Translations under genes and position numbers: made by a program
Notes under the pieces: model-generated
Database searches by the model: none
Seen by the model: only the letters and a program-made list of their open reading frames with translations
Told to the model about the DNA's origin: nothing
DNA from: Comamonadaceae bacterium
GTDB lineage: Bacteria > Pseudomonadota > Gammaproteobacteria > Burkholderiales > Burkholderiaceae_C
DNA: 10,149 nt
Direction of reading: 5' to 3'
Assembly (NCBI GenBank): GCA_947458305.1
Contig: CANGZO010000072.1
Span: forward strand, 1 to 10,149
Part shown: positions 5,728 to 10,149 of the stretch, in pieces
Layout of the letters: every line of letters starts with the position of its first letter
Numbering within the stretch: the first letter of the stretch is position 1

Positions 5728-6527
5728 ACAGCACGCCCAATCAAGACTTCCAGTACAAACCGCGAACCTGCATAAGACAGCAGAAGCAAGCCCGCGCCGA
5801 TGTAGAGCACCCGCACGGCGCGGCGGCCACGCCATCCCCATTGGCTGCGCCCCACCAACAAAGTGGCAAAAGTCAGCCATGACAACAGGGCGAATACCCG
5901 CTTATGGTCCCAACGCCATTCGGTATGGCCTTGGCCGTACAAGGCTTCCCCAAACAGGGCGCCAGCGACCAAGGTGGCGGTCAGCAGCAAAAAGCCCGCG
6001 GTGACAAAGCGAAAGGTGAGGCGTTCCAGCGTCAAGAGAGGCAAACCACTCGAGCCTTCATGGGCTTGGCGAATATCTTGCTCTGTGCGGGTCATCATCC
6101 AAGCGTGAACCACCGCAGCGGCAAACATCCCATAGGCCGACAAACCCAAAGCAAAGTGCAAAGGCAGCCAAGCCGAGGCTTGGTTGGTCAACAGGGTGCC
6201 AGGAAAAATCCAAGCGAGCACCACGGTGACAGAACCTAAACTGCCCACCGCCCAGCGGGCTTTGAATTTGGGGAAAAACTGGGTCTCGATCATGTAAGCC
6301 GTGACCACCAGCCACGCAGTGACCGACAGGGCTGGCGCGAAGCCAAAGCGAACAGGGCCCATCAAAAGCGCCAGCAGGCTGATGGCATGCATCCCCCAAG
6401 CCAGCCAGAGCAGGCGGCGCGCGTGCGCATCGCTCAGGCGGCTGGGCACCAGAGCGGGCAAGGCATAAATCAATGCTGCCAATGCCGAGAAGGGCAGCGT
6501 CCAAAAAGGCGCACTCGCTAAAATCAT
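5724..6527 (-). CDS. ypjD: YpjD/CcsA-like inner-membrane cytochrome c assembly-type protein
   Basis: This is a 267-residue polytopic membrane protein with about eight hydrophobic segments, matching in length the YpjD branch of the CcsA/HemX-like family (E. coli YpjD is also beside ffh). Family marks are a conserved His in LPLHFALGLSAYG (H124), the PLLTLERLTFR stretch (about 163-173) and the W-x-WDHK motif with H208. In true CcsA/CcmC proteins comparable His and Trp residues handle haem, but YpjD lacks the full system II partner set, and none is present here. Haem handling should therefore be taken as unproven; a link of YpjD to Mg/Co efflux has been proposed in enterobacteria. It is divergent from ffh across 77 bp and overlaps the next gene by 4 bases. 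No good Shine-Dalgarno precedes the ATG. Confidence 0.88.
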   Translation of the reverse strand: MILASAPFWTLPFSALAALIYALPALVPSRLSDAHARRLLWLAWGMHAISLLALLMGPVRFGFAPALSVTAWLVVTAYMIETQFFPKFKARWAVGSLGSVTVVLAWIFPGTLLTNQASAWLPLHFALGLSAYGMFAAAVVHAWMMTRTEQDIRQAHEGSSGLPLLTLERLTFRFVTAGFLLLTATLVAGALFGEALYGQGHTEWRWDHKRVFALLSWLTFATLLVGRSQWGWRGRRAVRVLYIGAGLLLLSYAGSRFVLEVLIGRAV

Positions 6528-6604
6528 GGAGCCGAGTTTAGCCTTTCGGGCGCAGCCACAGGGGTTTCGCCAACACGCTCAACCGGTTTTTTCTGGATTC
6601 CACC
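6528..6604. other. Divergent ypjD/ffh intergenic region
   Basis: These 77 bp must hold the start signals of two genes transcribed away from each other. I found no clear -35/-10 pair on either strand and no strong Shine-Dalgarno for either gene. No hairpin stood out. Confidence 0.5.
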
Positions 6605-7990
6605 ATGGCCTCCGCCCTGACCGACAAACTCTCACGCCTCGTCAAGACCCTCAGCGGACAGGCCCGCATCACCGAATCGAACGTGGCCGACATGCTGCGC
6701 GAGGTGCGCATGGCCCTGCTCGAAGCCGATGTGGCCTTGCCGGTGGTGCGCGACTTCATTGCGCGCGTGAAGGAAAAAGCCCTGGGCCAGGAGGTCATGG
6801 GTTCTTTGAAACCAGGCCAGGCCTTGGTGGGTGTGGTCAACAAAGAACTCGCCGCCACCATGGGCGAGGGCGTGTCCGACATCAACCTGGCCGCGCAGCC
6901 GCCCGCCGTGATCCTGATGGCCGGTTTGCAAGGTGCCGGTAAAACCACCACCACCGCCAAGCTGGCCAAGCACCTGATTGAAAAGCGCAAAAAGAAAGTG
7001 CTGACCGTCTCGGGTGACGTGTACCGCCCTGCCGCCATTGAGCAGCTCAAGACGGTCACGGCGCAGGCCGGGGCCGAATGGTTCCCCAGCTCGCCCGACC
7101 AAAAGCCGATCGACATTGCCCGCGCAGCCATCGATTACGCCCGCAAGCACTTCTTTGATGTGCTGCTGGTTGACACCGCCGGCCGGCTGGCGATTGACGA
7201 AGCCTTGATGGCTGAAATCAAGGCGCTGCACGCTGAGCTCAAGCCCGTGGAAACCCTCTTCGTGGTGGACGCCATGCAGGGTCAGGATGCGGCCAACACC
7301 GCCAAAGCGTTCAGCGACGCCTTGCCGCTCACGGGCATTGTGCTCACCAAACTCGATGGCGATTCACGCGGTGGTGCGGCCCTGTCGGTGCGCCAGATCA
7401 CGGGCGTGCCCATCAAGTTTGCGGGTACGAGTGAAAAAATTGACGGCCTGGAAGTGTTCGACGCCGAACGCCACGCAGGCCGGGTGCTGGGCATGGGTGA
7501 CATCGTGGCCCTGGTTGAGCAGGTCACGGCCGGTGTGGACATGGAGGCCGCACAAAAGCTGGCGTCCAAGGTCAAAAGTGGCGGCAGTTTTGATTTGAAC
7601 GACTTTTTGGCGCAGATCCAGCAGATGAAGCAAATGGGTGGTTTGTCGAGCCTGATGGACAAGCTGCCCAGCCAGCTGACGGCCAAGGCCGGGTCCATGG
7701 ACATGGACAAGGTTGAAAAAGACATCGGCCGCAAGCAAGGCATCATCCACAGCATGACGCCGCAAGAGCGGAAAAAACCCGAACTCATCAAAGCTACGCG
7801 CAAGCGCCGCATCGCCGCGGGTGCAGGCGTTCAGGTGCAGGACGTCAACCGCATGCTCAAGGAGTTTGAGCAGATGCAGGACATGATGAAAAAAATGTCC
7901 GGCGGCGGCATGATGAAAATGATGAAACGCATGGGCGCCATGAAAGGCATGATGGGCGGCGGTGGGGGCTTCCCCGGCATGCTGCGTTGA
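6605..7990 (+). CDS. ffh: Signal recognition particle GTPase Ffh (SRP54)
   Basis: Ffh binds 4.5S RNA and the signal sequences of nascent inner-membrane proteins, and delivers ribosomes to FtsY at the membrane. The 461 residues show the full three-domain plan. A helical N domain covers about 1-95 and includes the ALLEADVALPVV motif. The GTPase G domain (about 96-295) has the P-loop GLQGAGKT (107-114), DVYRPAA (138-144), DTAGR (190-194) and TKLDGD (248-253). The M domain (about 320-461) is rich in Met and contains the RNA-binding helix RRIAAGAGVQVQDVNRML (401-418). It ends in a flexible Met/Gly tail. Length and motifs are normal. The ATG at 6605 is chosen because MASALTDKLSRL matches the family N-terminus; its ribosome binding site is weak. 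It is followed in the same direction by a small gene after 20 bp. Confidence 0.98.
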   Translation: MASALTDKLSRLVKTLSGQARITESNVADMLREVRMALLEADVALPVVRDFIARVKEKALGQEVMGSLKPGQALVGVVNKELAATMGEGVSDINLAAQPPAVILMAGLQGAGKTTTTAKLAKHLIEKRKKKVLTVSGDVYRPAAIEQLKTVTAQAGAEWFPSSPDQKPIDIARAAIDYARKHFFDVLLVDTAGRLAIDEALMAEIKALHAELKPVETLFVVDAMQGQDAANTAKAFSDALPLTGIVLTKLDGDSRGGAALSVRQITGVPIKFAGTSEKIDGLEVFDAERHAGRVLGMGDIVALVEQVTAGVDMEAAQKLASKVKSGGSFDLNDFLAQIQQMKQMGGLSSLMDKLPSQLTAKAGSMDMDKVEKDIGRKQGIIHSMTPQERKKPELIKATRKRRIAAGAGVQVQDVNRMLKEFEQMQDMMKKMSGGGMMKMMKRMGAMKGMMGGGGGFPGMLR

Positions 7991-8010
7991 TCTTCATTGA
8001 CGGTCTATCG

Positions 8011-8403
8011 ATGAACCGACTTTTCATATACGGCACGCTGATGCCCGGACTTCGACTGCAGGCTGAAATGCATGGCGCCCGTTTTGTGGGCGCAGCCCAA
8101 GTTGCCGGCCGCTTGGTCGACGTGGGGCGCTACCCTGGTTTCCTCAACGGCGAGGGCTTTGTAACGGGCGAAGTCTATGAAGTCGATGACGAACACCTGG
8201 CCCAGCTGGATGTGGTGGAAGGCTTGGTACCTTGCGACCGCGCTGCATCCCAATACTGGCGAGAGGTGGTCACGGTGGTCGGCGGCCCGCTGCAAGGCCA
8301 GCCCGTGCAGACCTATGTGTACAACCGCTCGGTGGATGGCTGCACACCCATCCCGCATGGCGACTATCGCCGCTACATCCGCGAAGTCGGGCGCGAGTCC
8401 TGA
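8011..8403 (+). CDS. Gamma-glutamylcyclotransferase-like (YtfP/GGACT fold) protein
   Basis: This is a 130-residue protein of the gamma-glutamylcyclotransferase-like (AIG2/YtfP) superfamily. It has the N-terminal substrate-binding loop YGTLMPG (residues 7-13), the YPGF and GEVYEV segments, and an LDVVEG motif whose E70 corresponds to the catalytic glutamate of active members. Active relatives convert gamma-glutamyl amines or peptides to 5-oxoproline, but the substrate here cannot be read from sequence. The ATG at 8011 puts the YGT loop at the usual distance from the N-terminus. An in-frame TTG at 7987 would overlap the ffh stop codon and is less likely. It lies 20 bp behind ffh and may share its transcript. 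Its stop codon directly abuts that of miaB on the other strand. Confidence 0.85.
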   Translation: MNRLFIYGTLMPGLRLQAEMHGARFVGAAQVAGRLVDVGRYPGFLNGEGFVTGEVYEVDDEHLAQLDVVEGLVPCDRAASQYWREVVTVVGGPLQGQPVQTYVYNRSVDGCTPIPHGDYRRYIREVGRES

Positions 8404-9741
8404 TCAGTCTTGGATCACCAACGCCCCGCGCAGCGAGTGCGACAGGCCTTGGGTGATGCGCACATCCGCCATCTGACCAATCAGGCGGTCCATGTTGGGA
8501 CCGCCGGGGAAGTTGACCACCCGGTTGCACTCGGTGCGGCCAGCCAGCTCGGTCGCGTCCTTGCGTGATGGGCGCTCCACCAAAATGCGCTGCACCGTGC
8601 CCACGCGGCTCTCGCCGATGCGCTGCACGTTTTCTTCGATGGTGGCTTGCAGGTGGTGCAGGCGGCGCAATTTTTCGGCGTGCGGCGTGTCGTCGTGCAG
8701 GTTGGCCGCAGGCGTGCCGGGGCGGGGGCTGAAGATGAAACTGAAGCTGGTGTCAAAACCCACATCGGTGATCAGCTTCATCATCTTGTTGAAGTCGTCC
8801 TCGGTCTCACCGGGGAAGCCCACGATGAAGTCGCTGCTGAGCGACATATCGGGGCGAATCGCCCGCAGCTTGCGGATGGTGCTCTTGTATTCCATGGCGG
8901 TGTAACCGCGCTTCATGGCCATCAAAATTTTGTCAGATCCGTGCTGCACCGGCAGGTGCAAATGGCTCACCAGTTTGGGGATCTTCTCGTAAGCGTCGAT
9001 CAGGCGCTGGGTGAACTCGTTGGGGTGGCTGGTCACGTAGCGGATGCGCTCGATGCCCGGCATGTCGGCCACGTACTCCAGCAGCAGCGCAAAGTCGGCA
9101 ATCTCTGAGGTGCCGCCCATCTTGCCCCGGTAAGCGTTCACGTTCTGGCCCAGCAGCGTGATCTCTTTCACGCCTTGCGCGGCCAAGCCCGCTACCTCGA
9201 CCAGCACATCGTCAAAGGGGCGTGACACTTCTTCGCCCCGGGTGTAAGGCACCACGCAATAGCTGCAGTATTTGCTGCAACCTTCCATGATCGAGACAAA
9301 GGCCGTGGCACCGTCCACCTTGGCGGGCGGCAGGTGGTCGAACTTTTCAATCTCGGGGAAACTGATGTCGACTTGTGGGCGCTGCTTGCGCTCGCGCTCA
9401 TTCAGCAACTCGGGCAGGCGGTGCAGGGTCTGGGGGCCAAACACCACGTCCACATAAGGCGCACGCTTGATGATCTCGGCACCTTCTTGGCTGGCCACGC
9501 AGCCGCCCACGCCAATCAGCACGCCCTTGGCTTTCAGGTGTTGCACCCGGCCCAGATCGCTGAAGACTTTTTCTTGTGCCTTCTCGCGTACCGAGCAGGT
9601 GTTGAACAAAATCAGATCGGCCTCGTCGACGTCCTGGGTGGGCTCATAGCCTTGGGTCGCGCCCAGCACATCGGCCATCTTGTCCGAGTCGTACTCGTTC
9701 ATCTGGCAGCCAAACGTTTTGATGAAGACCTTCTTGCTCAT
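8404..9741 (-). CDS. miaB: tRNA-2-methylthio-N6-isopentenyladenosine synthase MiaB
   Basis: MiaB is a radical-SAM methylthiotransferase that turns i6A37 into ms2i6A37 in tRNAs reading UNN codons. It has 445 residues with all family parts. The N-terminal UPF0004 domain has C12 (TFGCQMNEYDSDKM), C49 (NTCSVREKA) and C81 (GGCVASQEG) for the auxiliary 4Fe-4S cluster. The radical-SAM core has C155, C159 and C162 in the CSKYCSYC motif, and later VTSHP and HLPVQHGSD. The C-terminal TRAM domain (about 380-443) should bind tRNA. The ATG at 9741 is supported by the family N-terminus MSKKVFIKTFGCQMN and a GGAGG Shine-Dalgarno four bases upstream. A possible short leader ORF ends on its start codon. It converges on the cyclotransferase-like gene with no gap. 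Confidence 0.98.
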   Translation of the reverse strand: MSKKVFIKTFGCQMNEYDSDKMADVLGATQGYEPTQDVDEADLILFNTCSVREKAQEKVFSDLGRVQHLKAKGVLIGVGGCVASQEGAEIIKRAPYVDVVFGPQTLHRLPELLNERERKQRPQVDISFPEIEKFDHLPPAKVDGATAFVSIMEGCSKYCSYCVVPYTRGEEVSRPFDDVLVEVAGLAAQGVKEITLLGQNVNAYRGKMGGTSEIADFALLLEYVADMPGIERIRYVTSHPNEFTQRLIDAYEKIPKLVSHLHLPVQHGSDKILMAMKRGYTAMEYKSTIRKLRAIRPDMSLSSDFIVGFPGETEDDFNKMMKLITDVGFDTSFSFIFSPRPGTPAANLHDDTPHAEKLRRLHHLQATIEENVQRIGESRVGTVQRILVERPSRKDATELAGRTECNRVVNFPGGPNMDRLIGQMADVRITQGLSHSLRGALVIQD

Positions 9742-9824
9742 GCGGCCTCCACGGATTCAAGGGGGGTGATGAAGTCAAGGCAAAGCAAAGCACGCCCGAA
9801 AAGGGCCAAAGTGCAGCGGTTCAT
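9738..9824 (-). CDS. Possible 28-codon leader ORF coupled to miaB
   Basis: The minus strand has an ATG at 9824 and an open frame of 28 codons (MNRCTLALFGRALLCLDFIT, then PLESVEAA) whose TGA overlaps the miaB ATG as ATGA. That is the geometry of translational coupling. Against it, the ATG lacks a Shine-Dalgarno, the peptide resembles nothing I know, and an open stretch this short can arise by chance. The miaB Shine-Dalgarno lies inside its last codons. Within it the RNA can form a small hairpin, GCCC-TTTTC-GGGC (9806-9794). Confidence 0.2.
   Translation of the reverse strand: MNRCTLALFGRALLCLDFITPLESVEAA
9746..9750 (-). promoter_or_regulatory. Shine-Dalgarno site of miaB
   Basis: GGAGG on the minus strand is followed by CCGC and the ATG at 9741-9739. 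The match is strong though the spacing is on the short side. It fixes the miaB start. Confidence 0.7.
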
Positions 9825-9845
9825 GGTGTAGATACAGAGGCTGTG

Positions 9846-9871
9846 AAAAAGAAAAGCGCATCTGCGCTTTT
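9846..9871 (-). terminator. Intrinsic terminator of the DUF2889 gene
   Basis: AAAAGCGC (9852-9859) pairs perfectly with GCGCTTTT (9864-9871) around a 4-base loop. On the minus strand the stem runs into TTTTCTTTTTC, a typical intrinsic terminator. It lies 32 bases past the DUF2889 stop codon and separates that gene from miaB. The plus-strand reading has only a TTTTAGG tail, so the main direction is minus. Confidence 0.8.
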
Positions 9872-9903
9872 AGGAAGGCGGATTATCGCAGGCGAGAACC
9901 TGC

Positions 9904-10149
9904 TCAGTTGCCCGGTGTCTCAGTCGCCTTCGGCTTGAAAAACATCGGATAGGCCCTTTGCACCGTCGGGCTGTCATAGGCCCAGCTGTGGCATTGGCCC
10001 AGGAAGTAGGGCGCTTGGGTCATTTCGGGGTGGGGCTGGCCTGCCAGTTCGCGGCGCTGCCATTGGCCTGAAGGCAAGGTCTGGTAGGCGGCCGTGGCCA
10101 TGTTGAACAGCATCTCTCGCAGGTGGGTGCAGCCCTCGGTGCCGCCCAC
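9904..10149 (-). CDS. DUF2889 domain protein, C-terminal part (partial)
   Basis: The last 81 codons of a gene that continues off the right edge; the GTG at the window end is an internal codon, not a start. The segment GCTHLREMLFNMATAAYQTL matches the C-terminal signature of DUF2889 proteins, which are of unknown function. An uncharged-to-polar stretch with HPEM and a PYFLGQCHSW segment follows. The protein ends in a Lys/Pro/Thr-rich tail (FFKPKATETPGN). It lies upstream of miaB in the same direction, but a strong terminator separates the two, so they are probably not one operon. With only the C-terminus visible, nothing can be said of its start or catalytic residues. Confidence 0.75.
   Translation of the reverse strand: MGGTEGCTHLREMLFNMATAAYQTLPSGQWQRRELAGQPHPEMTQAPYFLGQCHSWAYDSPTVQRAYPMFFKPKATETPGN

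Noticed and set aside
6526..7231. Other-frame and antisense open frames over the ffh 5' half
   Set aside because: They are shadows of a gene with intact GTPase motifs and show antisense-type composition.
7987..8010. TTG start for the cyclotransferase-like gene overlapping the ffh stop
   Set aside because: The ATG at 8011 gives the normal distance to the YGTLMPG loop; the extra eight residues have no family support.

Overview
The window reads as a piece of a betaproteobacterial chromosome, most likely order Burkholderiales, family Comamonadaceae. The basis is protein-level recognition: a 969-residue class Ia NrdA, NrdB ending in GGALSWD, a lysine/alanine-rich histone-like protein beside nrdB, a PP0621-family protein and a DUF2889 protein. 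Moderately high GC, falling in the spacers, fits too. It is a housekeeping region. I see no insertion sequence, phage gene, CRISPR array, tRNA or rRNA.

Left part (1-4829, all minus strand; transcription runs toward lower coordinates). A class Ia ribonucleotide reductase operon, nrdA (1515-4424) then nrdB (232-1374), is followed by the first 13 codons of a histone H1-like gene at the window edge. The nrdA control region holds a sigma70-type promoter (TTGCAA, 17 bp, TATAGT). Two 16-bp NrdR-box-like palindromes lie 32 bp apart; one covers the -10 element and the other sits just upstream of the -35. The 140-bp nrdA-nrdB spacer carries a compact run of inverted repeats. A probable terminator follows nrdB, and the leader of the histone-like gene contains another hairpin.

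Middle part (4830-6527, minus strand). ypjD (CcsA-like membrane protein), a 78-residue PP0621-family membrane-anchored putative zinc-ribbon protein and ampD (cytosolic anhydro-muropeptide amidase) lie in one direction. ypjD and the small gene overlap by ATGA. ampD ends in a strong intrinsic terminator. A 405-bp gene-free, partly AT-rich stretch separates ampD from nrdA.

Right part. ffh (6605-7990, plus strand, divergent from ypjD) encodes the signal recognition particle GTPase. It is followed after 20 bp by a gamma-glutamylcyclotransferase-like gene (8011-8403). That gene meets miaB (8404-9741, minus strand) tail to tail with no base between the two stop codons. Upstream of miaB are a possible 28-codon leader ORF, a strong terminator, and the 3' end of a DUF2889 gene that runs off the window.

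Nothing here amounts to a wholly new system. The points most worth a second look are the NrdR/promoter layout, the structured nrdA-nrdB spacer, the ampD start region (where I would expect pilS-pilR in relatives), the zero-gap ffh-side/miaB junction, and the unexplained PP0621-type protein.
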